Below, in pieces: positions 16,993 through 25,338 of a stretch of 64,000 nt of DNA (the stretch's first letter is position 1; every line of letters begins with the position of its first letter). Both the position numbers and the translations under genes were made by a program. Under the pieces are notes generated by a model. The model was not told the origin of the DNA. It saw nothing but the letters and a program-made list of their open reading frames with translations, and searched no databases. This DNA comes from Crossiella equi (GTDB taxonomy: Bacteria > Actinomycetota > Actinomycetes > Mycobacteriales > Pseudonocardiaceae). The DNA lies in assembly GCF_017876755.1 (NCBI RefSeq), contig NZ_JAGIOO010000001.1, positions 3,643,786 to 3,707,785 of the forward strand. The letters run 5' to 3'.

Positions 16993-17616
16993 TTGTCGTC
17001 TGCGCCAGGCACGGACGAGGTGCGCACCAGGGAGCCGGGCGGGGCGCCCCGGGGCAGGCCCCGCGACGCCAGCCGGGACGAGGCCCTGCGCCGGGCCACC
17101 CTGGAGGTCATGGCCGAGGTCGGGTACCGCGCGCTGACCATGGACGCCGTCGCGGCGCGGGCCAAGGCGGGCAAGGCCACGATCTACCGCCGCTGGGAGT
17201 CCAAGCTCGAGCTGGTCATCGACACCTGCAACGAGCTGGTCAGCCGCAGCGTGCCGGAACCGGACACCGGGGCGGTGCGCAGCGACCTGCGCGAGTTCCT
17301 GCTGGGCTACGTCGACTTCCTGACCGGCCCCTCCGGCAAGGCGGCCCAGGCCCTGGTCGGCGAGCTCCCGCACGAGCCGGAACTGGCCGCGGCCTTCCGC
17401 GACAGCTTCCTGAGCGGCCAGCGCGGCATGCTCCGCCGCATCCTGGAACGCGGCGCGGAGCGCGGCGAGATCAACCGCGCGGCTCCGCTGGGCATGGTGA
17501 ACGAGCTGGCGGGCGCCACGCTGACCTACCGCCTCATGCTCACCGGCGAGCCCTTGGACGAGGCCTTCGTCGACAAGCTGCTGGAACAGGCCCTGCTGCC
17601 GTTGCTGCTGGTCTAG
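16993..17616 (+). CDS. TetR/AcrR-family transcriptional regulator
   Basis: The 207-aa protein has an N-terminal TetR helix-turn-helix (about residues 30-75: ATLEVMAEVGYRALTMDAVA, KAGKATIYRRWESK) after an Arg/Gly/Pro-rich leader, and an all-helical ligand-binding C-terminal domain of the TetR_C type (ELPHEPELAAAFRDSFL). The TTG start at 16993 is supported by GAGGGGG five bases upstream. Its target is not evident because no divergent partner gene is adjacent; the palindrome lies directly upstream. The ligand is unknown. Confidence 0.85.
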   Translation: MSSAPGTDEVRTREPGGAPRGRPRDASRDEALRRATLEVMAEVGYRALTMDAVAARAKAGKATIYRRWESKLELVIDTCNELVSRSVPEPDTGAVRSDLREFLLGYVDFLTGPSGKAAQALVGELPHEPELAAAFRDSFLSGQRGMLRRILERGAERGEINRAAPLGMVNELAGATLTYRLMLTGEPLDEAFVDKLLEQALLPLLLV

Positions 17617-17641
17617 CGCCCGTCAGCTGGTCTGGCGCCGG

Positions 17642-17863
17642 TCAGCGGAAGATGCTGCGGACGAGCGCGAGCCCAACCAGGGCACCCACGGCGATCAGCC
17701 CGTACTTGACGCGCGGGTCGGCCAGCTTGGACTGCACCGCCGCCTTGGACTCGTCGACGAACTTCTTCGGGTTCGCGCGCACCGCCAGCTCGTCCAGGGT
17801 CGCGGCCAGCGAGTCCCGGGCCTGCTCGATGTCGCGCTGGATGGCTTCCGGATCCCGAGCCAC
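17642..17863 (-). CDS. DUF3618 small membrane-anchored protein
   Basis: A 73-aa protein starting ARDPEAIQRDIEQAR after GTG 17863, preceded by a strong GAGGAGG at 5-nt spacing, which decides the start over an earlier in-frame GTG. The pattern (an IQRDIExxRxxLAxTLDELA helix, an NPKKFVDESK segment, then one C-terminal transmembrane helix at about residues 54-71) is that of DUF3618, a small actinobacterial family often encoded with phage-shock or cell-envelope stress proteins. The role is unknown. It is convergent with TetR and adjacent to the tRNA gene. Confidence 0.85.
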   Translation of the reverse strand: MARDPEAIQRDIEQARDSLAATLDELAVRANPKKFVDESKAAVQSKLADPRVKYGLIAVGALVGLALVRSIFR

Positions 17864-17982
17864 AGGCTCCTCCTCACACGGCGGCGGTTGACGCGGCACA
17901 CACGGTATCCGGCCACCCGCCACGCCGCGCCACGGACTCCGCCTCCACCGCCCAGGTGTCGCCGGTTAGGCTGTACGCCAAC

Positions 17983-18056
17983 GGGGCCGTAGCCCAATTG
18001 GCAGAGGCACACGGTTTAGGTCCGTGCCAGTGTGGGTTCGACTCCCACCGGCCCCA
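17983..18056 (+). tRNA. tRNA with UAG anticodon (tRNA-Leu-like), short variable arm
   Basis: A complete cloverleaf: acceptor GGGGCCG/CGGCCCC, D-arm around CCCAATTGGCAGAGG, anticodon stem CACGG/CCGTG (18010-18014/18022-18026) with loop TTTAGGT (anticodon TAG, 18017-18019), a 5-nt variable loop CCAGT and T-arm GTGGG-TTCGACT-CCCAC. Discriminator A at 18056; CCA is not encoded. A UAG anticodon reads CUA leucine codons, but bacterial tRNA-Leu normally has a long class II variable arm. This one is class I in shape, so its charging identity is uncertain. Confidence 0.85.
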
Positions 18057-18215
18057 CCGATGAGGGGTGGAGTGTGCTCGTGGAGCGCACTCGCCGGTCA
18101 TCGGTGTCAGTCACACCGGGGGTGCAACCCCCGGACCCCGCCCGGTGGGCGCTGCCCCCGGACCCCCGTTCGCGGGTGGCTGGGTCCCGGCCCTGAGCTC
18201 AGCTTTTGGTGCTGG

Positions 18216-18533
18216 TCAGAGGCCCAGGTAGCGGGTGACGGCGTGCTCCAGCTCTTCCAGCTCGTCGCGGTTCAGGTAGTCGACCGGGTCGCCGTGGACG
18301 TAGCTGATGTCGACCGTGCGAATCTGGTCGACCAAGAACCGTGTCCTGGCCCCCAAGATCTCCAGCTCGGGACGGAAGACCGCCGGCTGTGCGCTGGTCG
18401 AGGTGGGGACCACGGTGACGACGTTCCACTCCATCGAGCTGGGGCTCAGCACTGCTCCGTAACGTTTTCCCCGCTGTTCGTGGCCGCGTTTCGCGTCACC
18501 GAAATCGACCTTGTAGACCGCGCCTCGGATCAC
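18216..18533 (-). CDS. MazF/PemK-type endoribonuclease toxin
   Basis: The 105-aa protein has the MazF/PemK SH3-like barrel pattern: [19 protein letters not shown] (residues 4-22), RYGAVLS with the usual arginine, and [11 protein letters not shown] carrying the catalytic Thr/Ser segment. Such toxins cleave mRNA at short sequences and are held inactive by a cognate antitoxin. GTG 18533 overlaps the antitoxin stop by four bases (GTGA), so antitoxin is translated first, the classical order. Cytosolic. The cleavage sequence cannot be predicted. Confidence 0.88.
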   Translation of the reverse strand: MIRGAVYKVDFGDAKRGHEQRGKRYGAVLSPSSMEWNVVTVVPTSTSAQPAVFRPELEILGARTRFLVDQIRTVDISYVHGDPVDYLNRDELEELEHAVTRYLGL

Positions 18534-18730
18534 CAAGCGTCCTGCTCATCGGAGAGGTCCTCGTCGCTGAGCCGGGCGGCATCGGTGCGAGCCTGCTGGA
18601 GCCAGACTTCCTTCTCCAGCAGGCGCAGCGCCCGCCGGATCACGTCACTCTTCCGCTCACCGCTGCGCATCGCGGCCTTGATGATCTGCTCGTCCTCGTC
18701 GGTGGGCCGGAAGCCGATGGTCACCGTCAT
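18530..18730 (-). CDS. ribbon-helix-helix antitoxin
   Basis: The 66-aa protein begins [10 protein letters not shown] (beta strand of a ribbon-helix-helix domain), followed by [20 protein letters not shown] and an acidic C-terminal tail ([13 protein letters not shown]) that would wrap the toxin. This is the DNA-binding antitoxin of the adjacent MazF-type toxin. ATG 18730 or ATG 18736 can serve as start. Immediately upstream are three direct GTACA repeats spaced exactly 10 bp, the expected operator for cooperative ribbon-helix-helix binding and autorepression. Confidence 0.85.
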   Translation of the reverse strand: MTVTIGFRPTDEDEQIIKAAMRSGERKSDVIRRALRLLEKEVWLQQARTDAARLSDEDLSDEQDAW

Positions 18731-18755
18731 GTACATCAGAGTACAAACACGTACA
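18731..18755. promoter_or_regulatory. toxin-antitoxin operator: three GTACA repeats at 10-bp period
   Basis: GTACA occurs at 18731, 18741 and 18751, exactly one helical turn apart, directly upstream of and overlapping the antitoxin start region. Read on the transcribed strand the repeats are TGTAC. The phasing places all half-sites on one DNA face, as in ribbon-helix-helix operators such as those of MetJ, Arc and CopG relatives. Binding by the antitoxin is inferred. Confidence 0.6.
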
Positions 18756-18985
18756 ACATCTGTCGAGCAATTGTTGCACAAGCTGACGTCGTAGCCACCC
18801 GGATGGCCGGTTCACACCCGCCATTGGTCTGGTGCCGGTGCGACCAAGCATGTCGGCCGATAGGTGTGTTTTGCGGGCATAACCCCAGGATTGGGGGGCA
18901 TTGGTATATGCGGAACCGTTGATGTGTCACGGCGTGCGCCCTAGCGTGCGGGAGAGGATTTCCCCTGCACCTCCTAGGAGAAGAC

Positions 18986-19543
18986 GTGCTCCAGCACAAG
19001 ATCAGGCGGCTGGTGGTCGGTGTGGCCGCGGTCGCGGCCTCGTTCGCCACCGTGACCGCCCCGGCCATGGCCGACGCCAGCGCGGCCCGCATCGTCCGGT
19101 ACGACACCAGCCAGGCCCAGGAGTTCAAGGCCAACTGGGACGAGGGCGCGAAGATCTGGAACGCCTCGGTCAAGAACGTGCGCCTGGAGCCCGCCGCGCC
19201 CGGGCAGGCCGCGCAGATCCGCATCCTCGCCGACGACGGCTGGCCCCGGGCGCAGGTCGCCGGGCTCGGCCGCGGCACGGTGTGGATGGGCCGCCAGGCC
19301 GTGCGGGACGGGCACTTCGTCAACCGCATCACCGCGCACGAGCTCGGCCACATCCTCGGCCTGCCGGACCGGCGGACCGGGCTGTGCACCGACCTGATGT
19401 CCGGCGCCAGCGCGGGCACCACCTGCAAGAACCCCAACCCGAACGCCGCGGAGAAGGCCCAGGTCGAACGGTCCTTCGCCGGTGGCTTCGCCTCGGTCGA
19501 GCCGTTCAGCACGGACGGCCGGGAGTGGGCCCAGGCGGGCTGA
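18986..19543 (+). CDS. snapalysin-type secreted zinc metalloprotease (family M7)
   Basis: A 185-aa preprotein with a signal peptide (residues 1-29, ending TAPAMA) and no long propeptide. The zinc site is AHELGHILGLPD (about 117-128): HExxHxxGxxD with two His and the distal Asp as ligands, characteristic of snapalysins from Streptomyces. Downstream are the conserved LCTDLMSG turn and a Cys pair (about 132 and 147) likely forming a disulfide. It degrades extracellular protein. GTG 18986 has AGGAG five bases upstream. A perfect hairpin terminator follows. Confidence 0.9.
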   Translation: MLQHKIRRLVVGVAAVAASFATVTAPAMADASAARIVRYDTSQAQEFKANWDEGAKIWNASVKNVRLEPAAPGQAAQIRILADDGWPRAQVAGLGRGTVWMGRQAVRDGHFVNRITAHELGHILGLPDRRTGLCTDLMSGASAGTTCKNPNPNAAEKAQVERSFAGGFASVEPFSTDGREWAQAG

Positions 19544-19561
19544 CCCGGCAACGCCAGCACG

Positions 19562-19596
19562 CGGCCCCGCCCACGATCCTGACGTGGGCGGGGCCG
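19562..19596. terminator. hairpin terminator after snapalysin gene
   Basis: A perfect 14-bp stem (CGGCCCCGCCCACG, 19562-19575, with complement 19583-19596) has a 7-nt loop and no T tract. It lies between the convergent snapalysin and TPR-protein genes and can act in both directions. Confidence 0.75.
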
Positions 19597-19615
19597 TGTC
19601 GTGTTCCCGCCGGGG

Positions 19616-19951
19616 TCAGCTGACCCGGGCCAGCGCCTCCGCGTAGTCCTCGTTCGGCGACAGCGCCGCCGCCAGCCGGAAGTGCCGCACCGACTCGTCG
19701 CGGCGACCGGCGCGCTCCAGCGTGCGGGCGAGCAGGAACCGGGCGTAGTGGTCGGTCGGGTCCTCCTCGACCAGCACCACCAGCAGGTCCTCGGCCCGGC
19801 GCAGCTGGGCGGAGTGGTAGTAGGCCCGGGCGGCCAGCAGGCGCACCGCGTAGGTCGGCTGCCCGGCCAGCAGCGGGGTCAGCTCCCGCACCGCGCCCAG
19901 CGGGTCGCCCCAGGACAGCATCGCGTCCGCCATGCGGTAGTTCTCGAACAC
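19616..19951 (-). CDS. small tetratricopeptide-repeat protein
   Basis: A 111-aa protein made of about three TPR helical hairpins: AVRLLAARAYYHSAQLRRAE, DHYARFLLARTLERAGRRDE and SVRHFRLAAALSPNEDYAEA. TPRs bind partner proteins; this has no other domain. GTG 19951 begins the frame. In many actinobacteria a TPR protein of this size stands alone, and the partner cannot be inferred here. It is convergent with snapalysin and downstream of the ROK gene in the same direction, with a 287-bp gap containing hairpins. Confidence 0.75.
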   Translation of the reverse strand: MFENYRMADAMLSWGDPLGAVRELTPLLAGQPTYAVRLLAARAYYHSAQLRRAEDLLVVLVEEDPTDHYARFLLARTLERAGRRDESVRHFRLAAALSPNEDYAEALARVS

Positions 19952-20048
19952 TTCTCAACCCTCCACAGTGGACCTCGTAGCTGCGTTGGCACCGGGTCAA
20001 CACGGAAGGGGGACGGGGCATTCCCCGCCCCGGGGAACGTAAAAGGGC

Positions 20049-20091
20049 CCTGCCCGTACCAATGCCCTGGGGAAGCTCTGGTGCGGGCAGG
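20049..20091. terminator. hairpin after the ROK gene
   Basis: CCTGCCCGTACCA (20049-20061) pairs with TGGTGCGGGCAGG (20079-20091) with one G-T wobble and a 17-nt loop. A second smaller inverted repeat (CCTGCC / GGCAGG) lies nearer the ROK stop, around 20180-20206. They fall between the ROK gene end and the TPR gene start and probably end the ROK transcript. Nothing else is seen in this gap. Confidence 0.5.
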
Positions 20092-20238
20092 ACCCACGCG
20101 TCACGGCCGGGTGGGACGGGGTGCGGACACCCCGAACAGCCTGACGCTCACGTTCGAGGGCGGCAGCAGCGCAGCGGGCCTGCCCTCGACGTACCCAACA
20201 GTAGGCAGGCGCGCTGACGTTTCGCTGACGCGTGGTGT

Positions 20239-21450
20239 TCAGCCCGTGTGGACGTGCCGGTCGAAGACCGTGTCCTCGGCCACCCGCAGTCCGATGGTGA
20301 GCGCACCGGCCAGGACCGCGCCGTCGCCGAGCTCGCCCGCGACCACCGTCGGCACCAGCGGGCTGAAGTAGGCCAGGGCCCGGTTCATCGGCTCGATCAG
20401 CAGCTCGCCGTTGCGCCCGATGCCGCCGCTGAGCACCACCAGCTCCGGGTCGATCACCGCGGTGACCGAGGCCACGCCGTAGGCCAGCCGGACCGCGATG
20501 CGCTCGACCACCTTCGCGGCCACCTCGTCGCCTTCCCGGGCGGCGTCGAAGACGTCCTTGGCGGTGCGCACGTCGGCCAGGCCCAGCTCGTGCGCCAGCG
20601 CCACCACCGGCTCGGCCGCGGCCACCTGCTCCAGCAGGCCGCGCGCGGGCCGCTCCAGCTGGCCGGCGAGCAGCGCCTGTTCGTCGAAGGGGCCGAACGG
20701 CAGGTAGCCGATCTCGCCCGCGGTGCCGTGCGCGCCGCGGAAGAGCTGGCCGTCCATCACGATGCCCATGCCGACCCCGGTACCGACCGTGACCAGCACG
20801 AACACCCGGGCGTCGCGGGCCGCGCCGAGCCGCTGCTCACCGAGCGCGGCCAGGTTGGCGTCGTTCTCCACGATCAGGCCGGGCCCGAGCGAGGCCTCCA
20901 GCTCGTCCAGCAGGCCCTTGCGGCCCCAGCCGGGCAGGTTCGGCGCCAGTTGCAGCGCCCGGTTGTTGCGGTCGGCCACGCCGGGGCTGCCGACGACCTT
21001 GGCCACCACCTCGTCGAAGCGGATGCCCACCGAGGACACCGTGCGGTCGGCCAGCTCGCGGACCAGGCGCACCAGCGCGCTGGCCGAGCGGCAGCGGTTG
21101 CGCTCGTCGCAGCGCGCCACCTCGAAGCCACCCAGGTCGGTGAGCGCGATGCGGATGCGCTCGCGGCCGATGTCCACCCCGAGCACGTAGCCCGCCGCCG
21201 GGTTGGCCTCGTAGACCACGGCCGAGCGGCCCGGTCCGGCCGAGGTGCGCCCGGCGGGCCGCACCAGCCCGGCCTGCTCCAGGCCGAGCAGCGCCTGGCC
21301 GACGGTGGGTTTGGACAGCCCGGTGCCCTTGGCCACCTGCGGCCGGGTGGCGGGACCGGCGCGGCGCAGGAGCTCGAGCACCGCACGCTGGTTGAGCACC
21401 CGCATGCTGGCCGGTGTCCCGACCGGATGGCTCGACTGCTGTCCCGTCAC
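20239..21450 (-). CDS. ROK-family transcriptional regulator / sugar kinase-like protein
   Basis: The 403-aa protein has an N-terminal winged helix-turn-helix (about residues 15-75: LNQRAVLELLRRAGPATRPQ, LSKPTVGQALLGLEQAGLV) and a C-terminal ROK domain. That domain shows the DIGRERIRIALTD phosphate-1 loop, ENDANLAALGE, GTGVGMGIVMDG and the HGTAGEIGYLPFG region where ROK kinases carry a Cys-rich zinc site; here the cysteines are absent, as in regulators that do not phosphorylate. It probably senses a sugar or sugar phosphate and represses uptake genes. No sugar-transport genes are adjacent. GTG start. Confidence 0.85.
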   Translation of the reverse strand: MTGQQSSHPVGTPASMRVLNQRAVLELLRRAGPATRPQVAKGTGLSKPTVGQALLGLEQAGLVRPAGRTSAGPGRSAVVYEANPAAGYVLGVDIGRERIRIALTDLGGFEVARCDERNRCRSASALVRLVRELADRTVSSVGIRFDEVVAKVVGSPGVADRNNRALQLAPNLPGWGRKGLLDELEASLGPGLIVENDANLAALGEQRLGAARDARVFVLVTVGTGVGMGIVMDGQLFRGAHGTAGEIGYLPFGPFDEQALLAGQLERPARGLLEQVAAAEPVVALAHELGLADVRTAKDVFDAAREGDEVAAKVVERIAVRLAYGVASVTAVIDPELVVLSGGIGRNGELLIEPMNRALAYFSPLVPTVVAGELGDGAVLAGALTIGLRVAEDTVFDRHVHTG

Positions 21451-21542
21451 GCGCCGCCGCCTTCCTGCCCTGAACGTCCGAGTGTGGGAAGTCTAGGGGG
21501 AGGGGATTCGGTGCCAGAACGTTGTCGCCTCGGACCCCGGGT

Positions 21543-23858
21543 ATGCACCACGATTACCCCGTGCGGGGTGCGAGGGGGCGGGTGGTCGTGGTGGCGTCCT
21601 TCGCCGCCCTGTCGGTCGTGCTCGCGATCATGTGCCTGTTCACCCGCGCCGGGGCCGCCTCGGACGGCTCGCAGGTCAACCACAACGACTTCGCGGTGCC
21701 CAGCGGCCGGGTCGAGGTGCTCCGCGCCGCGCCGAACAGCACGCTGCGCGCCCAGGACGTGGTGCTGGCCATCGGCGGCCGGGACGTCCAGGACGCCGCC
21801 GCGCTGCCCGGCGGGGCGCGCTACGAGGCCGGGCAGACCGTCTACTACGTGGTCGTGCGCGACGGCGCGACCATGCCGCTGTACGTGACGCTGCACGACT
21901 ACCCGGTCCAGGACGGCCTGCTGCTCAGCTGGCCCTCGCTGGTGGTGCTGTTCACCCTGTTCGGCACCGCGATGTACCTCTTCTACCGCCGCCCGCACGA
22001 CCCGGCGGCGCGCGCGGGCGCGGTGGCCGGGTCGCTGGCGATGATCACCCTGGCCGGTTCCGGCTACTTCGGCCTGGAGGCCCTGGACCTGGTCTCGGGC
22101 GGGCAGTTCTGGCGCTGGTGGGTCGGCGAGCTGTTCTGGGTGCTGCTGTGGGGCGGCATGGTGCACTTCGCGCTGGCCTACCCCGAGGTCACCAACCGCT
22201 CCCGGCACCGCGCGCAGGTGCTGCTCGGCTACGGCGGCGGCCTGGCCCTGTACGGCGTGACCACGGCCATCGGCCTGCCGCTGGCCGACACCCCGGTGGA
22301 GGCGCTGGCGGTGTGGGGCTCGCCGATCCGCACCGTGCTCTACGTCTACCCGCTGGTGGTCTTCGGCGTGCTCGTGCACAAGTACCGCACCAGCAAGAAC
22401 CACCTGACCCGCATGCGGCTGCGCTGGCTGGCCGCCTCCCTCGGCCTGGCCGCGCTGCTGTACGGCCTGCTCTGGGGCCTGCCGAACGACCTGCTGCGCA
22501 CCGAGCTGCTCTCCTACAGCTACCACTCGCTGGTGTTCCTGCCGATCCCGGTGACGGTCGCGGTGGCGGTGCTGCGCTACCAGGCCCTGGACATCGAGAT
22601 CGTGCTCAGCCGCTCGCTGACCTACGGCATCCTGACCGTGCTGATGACCATCGGCTACCTCGCCATGGTCGGCCTGCTGCGGCTGCTGGTGCTGCCCTCG
22701 GTGGACGACCTGGCCGACCAGGCGGTGGCCGCCGCGGCCGCCGCCGCGCTCGTGCTGCCGCTGCGGGACCGGCTGGCCAAGCTGGTCAACCAGCGCCTGT
22801 TCGGCCACCGCGACGACCCGTACCGCGTGGTCACCGCCCTGTCCGCGCGGCTGGAGCAGACCCAGACGCCGGAGGCCATGCTGCCCGCGCTGGTGGAGAC
22901 GGTCGGGCACGCGCTGCGGCTGCCGTACGCGGCCATCGAGCTGGAGCGCGGTGACGGCCTGGAGGTGGCCGCGGCCTACGGCGAGGCGGACGGCGAGCAG
23001 GTCCGGCTGCCCCTGGTCTACCAGGGCGAGCGGATCGGCGACCTGGTCGTGGCCGTGCGCGGGGTGGGCGAGGACTTCAACGAGTCCGACCTGCGCGTGC
23101 TCACCGACGTGGCCCGGCACGCGGGCGCGGTGGCCTACACGGCCCGGCTGACCACCGACCTGGCCCGCAGCCGCAGCCGCCTGGTGCGCACGCGCGAGGA
23201 GGAGCGCCGCAGGCTGCTGCACGACCTGCACGACGGCGTGGGCCCGACGCTGGCCGCGACCGCGCTGGGCCTGCAGGTGGTGCGCAACGTGATGGGCACC
23301 AACCAGAGCGCGGCCCAGGAGATGCTGTCCCGGCTGGAGGACGAGCTGCAGGGCGCGATCGGCGAGATCCGCCGGGTCGCGCACGGCCTGCGGCCCCCGG
23401 TGCTGGACCAGCTGGGCCTGCGCACCGCGGTCCGCGAGCACGCGGCCACCCTGGCCGGGCGCATCGGCGCCAACGGCCAGCCGCCCCTGACCATCGCGGT
23501 GGACATCGCCGAGGACCTGCCGGTCCTGCCCGCCGCGGTCGAGGTCGCCGCCTACCGGATCGTGTGCGAGGCGCTGACCAACGTGGCCCGGCACTCCGGG
23601 GCGGGCCACTGCGCGGTGCGGGTGTGGATCGAGAAGGACCTGCACGTGGAGGTCGTCGACGACGGCGAGGGGCTGGCCGGGGGCAGGCGCAACGGCGTCG
23701 GGCTGCGCTCGATGCGCGAACGGGCGGCCGAGCTCGGCGGCGATTGTGTAGTCGAATCCCGGAACCGGGACAACCGGGACACCCGGGCTGCGGCACCATC
23801 GGGCAGGAGAGGTACCCGGGTCGCGGCACGGCTGCCCGTGCCGAGGGAGGAAGCCTGA
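21543..23858 (+). CDS. membrane sensor histidine kinase (HisKA_3 type, NarL partner)
   Basis: The 771-aa sensor has an N-terminal membrane anchor, an extracytoplasmic PDZ-like segment (about 45-120), a block of about eight transmembrane helices (130-410), a GAF-like domain (about 440-545), a HisKA_3 dimerisation helix with EEERRRLLHDLHDGVGP (phospho-His in the HDLHD motif) and a HATPase domain (NVARHSGAGHCAVR, VVDDGEGLAGG, GLRSMRERAAELGG). It phosphorylates the response regulator encoded immediately downstream. ATG 21543 is used; TTG 21522 and GTG 21561 are alternatives. The signal is unknown. Confidence 0.9.
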   Translation: MHHDYPVRGARGRVVVVASFAALSVVLAIMCLFTRAGAASDGSQVNHNDFAVPSGRVEVLRAAPNSTLRAQDVVLAIGGRDVQDAAALPGGARYEAGQTVYYVVVRDGATMPLYVTLHDYPVQDGLLLSWPSLVVLFTLFGTAMYLFYRRPHDPAARAGAVAGSLAMITLAGSGYFGLEALDLVSGGQFWRWWVGELFWVLLWGGMVHFALAYPEVTNRSRHRAQVLLGYGGGLALYGVTTAIGLPLADTPVEALAVWGSPIRTVLYVYPLVVFGVLVHKYRTSKNHLTRMRLRWLAASLGLAALLYGLLWGLPNDLLRTELLSYSYHSLVFLPIPVTVAVAVLRYQALDIEIVLSRSLTYGILTVLMTIGYLAMVGLLRLLVLPSVDDLADQAVAAAAAAALVLPLRDRLAKLVNQRLFGHRDDPYRVVTALSARLEQTQTPEAMLPALVETVGHALRLPYAAIELERGDGLEVAAAYGEADGEQVRLPLVYQGERIGDLVVAVRGVGEDFNESDLRVLTDVARHAGAVAYTARLTTDLARSRSRLVRTREEERRRLLHDLHDGVGPTLAATALGLQVVRNVMGTNQSAAQEMLSRLEDELQGAIGEIRRVAHGLRPPVLDQLGLRTAVREHAATLAGRIGANGQPPLTIAVDIAEDLPVLPAAVEVAAYRIVCEALTNVARHSGAGHCAVRVWIEKDLHVEVVDDGEGLAGGRRNGVGLRSMRERAAELGGDCVVESRNRDNRDTRAAAPSGRRGTRVAARLPVPREEA

Positions 23859-24506
23859 GTGGAGTCGCTGCGCATCCTGGTGGTCGACGACCACCCGCTG
23901 TTCCGCTTCGGCCTGTGCCAGACGTTGCAGCAGGTCCCGGAGATGCAGGTGGCCGGGGAGGCCGCGACCGGGACCGCCGCGGTGGCCATGGCCGACTCGC
24001 TGCAGCCCGACGTCGTGGTGATGGACCTGAACATGCCCGACTTCAACGGCGTGGAGGCCACCCGCCGCATCGTGCGCACCAGCCCGCACGTGGGTGTCCT
24101 GGTCCTGACCATGTTCGACGACAACGAGTCCGTCTTCGCCGCCATGCGGGCCGGGGCCAGGGGCTACCTGCTCAAGGGCGCGAGCCCGGAGGAGATCGTG
24201 CGGGCCATCAAGGCGGTCGCGGAGGGACAGGCCATCTTCGGCCCGGCCATCGCGTCCCGGCTGCTGGGCTTCTTCGGCAACAGCGCCCGCACCCAGGTCG
24301 AGGCCTTCCCGGACCTGACCTCCCGGGAGCACGAGGTGCTGGAGCTCATCGCCCAGGGCGAGAACAACGCCGGTATCGCTCGCAAGCTCGTGATCAGCGG
24401 GAAGACCGTCCGCAACCACGTGTCCAACATCTTCGCCAAGCTGCACGTGGCCGACCGGGCGGAGGCGATCATGCGGGCGAGGGAAGCCGGTTTGGGCGAA
24501 AACTAG
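23859..24506 (+). CDS. NarL/FixJ-family response regulator
   Basis: The 215-aa protein has a receiver domain (residues 1-120: VVDDHPLFR with the acidic pair, VVMDLNMPDFNGVE with the phospho-acceptor Asp near 53, LTMFDDNE and a conserved Lys in LLKGASPEE) and a C-terminal LuxR helix-turn-helix (LTSREHEVLELIAQGENNAG, VRNHVSNIFAKL). The GTG start follows the kinase stop directly, so the pair is one operon. It is a canonical, phosphorylatable activator, unlike the degenerate LuxR protein encoded 160 bp downstream. Confidence 0.92.
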   Translation: MESLRILVVDDHPLFRFGLCQTLQQVPEMQVAGEAATGTAAVAMADSLQPDVVVMDLNMPDFNGVEATRRIVRTSPHVGVLVLTMFDDNESVFAAMRAGARGYLLKGASPEEIVRAIKAVAEGQAIFGPAIASRLLGFFGNSARTQVEAFPDLTSREHEVLELIAQGENNAGIARKLVISGKTVRNHVSNIFAKLHVADRAEAIMRAREAGLGEN

Positions 24507-24524
24507 CGGCCATAGGTACCTTGC

Positions 24525-24553
24525 TTGTCAACGATTTTCCGCCCTTGTATAAC
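24525..24553 (+). promoter_or_regulatory. sigma-70-type promoter for the LuxR/DUF4255 pair
   Basis: TTGTCA (24525-24530) and TATAAC (24548-24553) are separated by 17 bp, the best consensus-like promoter visible in the window. Transcription would start near 24560, giving a leader of about 105 nt before ATG 24666. It sits in an unusually AT-rich patch. Confidence 0.6.
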
Positions 24554-24665
24554 GATTCGTGAAATCGGAGCACAACGGGACAGCTAGTCCCATGTCCCCG
24601 GGACACCAGGTAGGCCAGGCTCTGTTCGTCAGCGCAGCACACTTGGCTTGAGGGGGCCAACCACC

Positions 24666-25298
24666 ATGACGAACACGGAACGTGTTCCGGTAGTTCTGCA
24701 CGCCACGGACGCGATCTCCCGCGCGGGGGTCGCGGCCGCGCTCCGTTCCCGTCCCGAGGTGCTCCTCGTGGACTCGCTCGAGGTCCGCCCGGACGCGGTG
24801 GTCCTCGTGGTCACCGACCGGACGGACACCCGGACCCAGCAGCTGCTGAGGGGCCTGCAGGTCCGGGGCAACACGAAGGTCGTCCTCATCGCCGGGGAGA
24901 TGGACGACACCGACCTGCTGACCGCGGTGGAGACCGGGGTCAGCGCGGTGGTGCGCCGCTCCGAGGCCACCCCGGAGACGCTGGTGCGGCTGGTACGGGC
25001 CGCGGCGGCGGGCGAGGGCGCACTCCCCCCGGACCTGCTGGGCAGGCTGCTCAACCGGGTGTCCCGGCTGCAGCGCAACGTCCTGCGGCCGAACGGGATG
25101 AGCCTGGCTGGCATGTCGGAGAGGGAGACCGACGTGCTCAGGCTGGTCGCGGACGGACTGGACACCCGGGAGATCGCCGAGCAGCTGTGCTACTCGCAGC
25201 GCACGGTGAAGAGCATCCTGCACGACATCACCAACCGCTTCCAGCTGCGCAACCGCTCGCACGCGGTGGCGTTCGCGCTCCGGGAGGGTTTGATCTGA
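24666..25298 (+). CDS. LuxR-type regulator with degenerate receiver domain
   Basis: The 210-aa protein keeps the receiver-like alternation of strands and helices (residues 1-125) but lacks the phospho-acceptor site: the strand that should end in Asp reads DAVVLVVTD, and the acidic pair is reduced to HATD. The C-terminal LuxR helix-turn-helix is intact (MSERETDVLRLVADGLDTRE, QRTVKSILHDIT). ATG 24666 is preceded by GAGGGGG. It is followed 40 bp later by a DUF4255 gene. In actinobacterial contractile injection clusters a LuxR regulator is often next to the DUF4255 gene, so they probably belong together. Confidence 0.85.
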   Translation: MTNTERVPVVLHATDAISRAGVAAALRSRPEVLLVDSLEVRPDAVVLVVTDRTDTRTQQLLRGLQVRGNTKVVLIAGEMDDTDLLTAVETGVSAVVRRSEATPETLVRLVRAAAAGEGALPPDLLGRLLNRVSRLQRNVLRPNGMSLAGMSERETDVLRLVADGLDTREIAEQLCYSQRTVKSILHDITNRFQLRNRSHAVAFALREGLI

Positions 25299-25338
25299 TC
25301 CGCGCGTTCGGGCCGTGACGAGTACGACGGGGAGCATC

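Noticed and set aside
17874-18101. 75-codon minus-strand frame across the UAG tRNA
   Set aside because: The peptide is simply the translated complement of the tRNA; a known kind of false gene.
21447-24446. 999-codon open frame antisense to the histidine kinase and response regulator
   Set aside because: It is a GC-rich mirror frame with His/Gln/Arg/Gly-biased composition and no domain; the plus-strand kinase and regulator are unmistakable.
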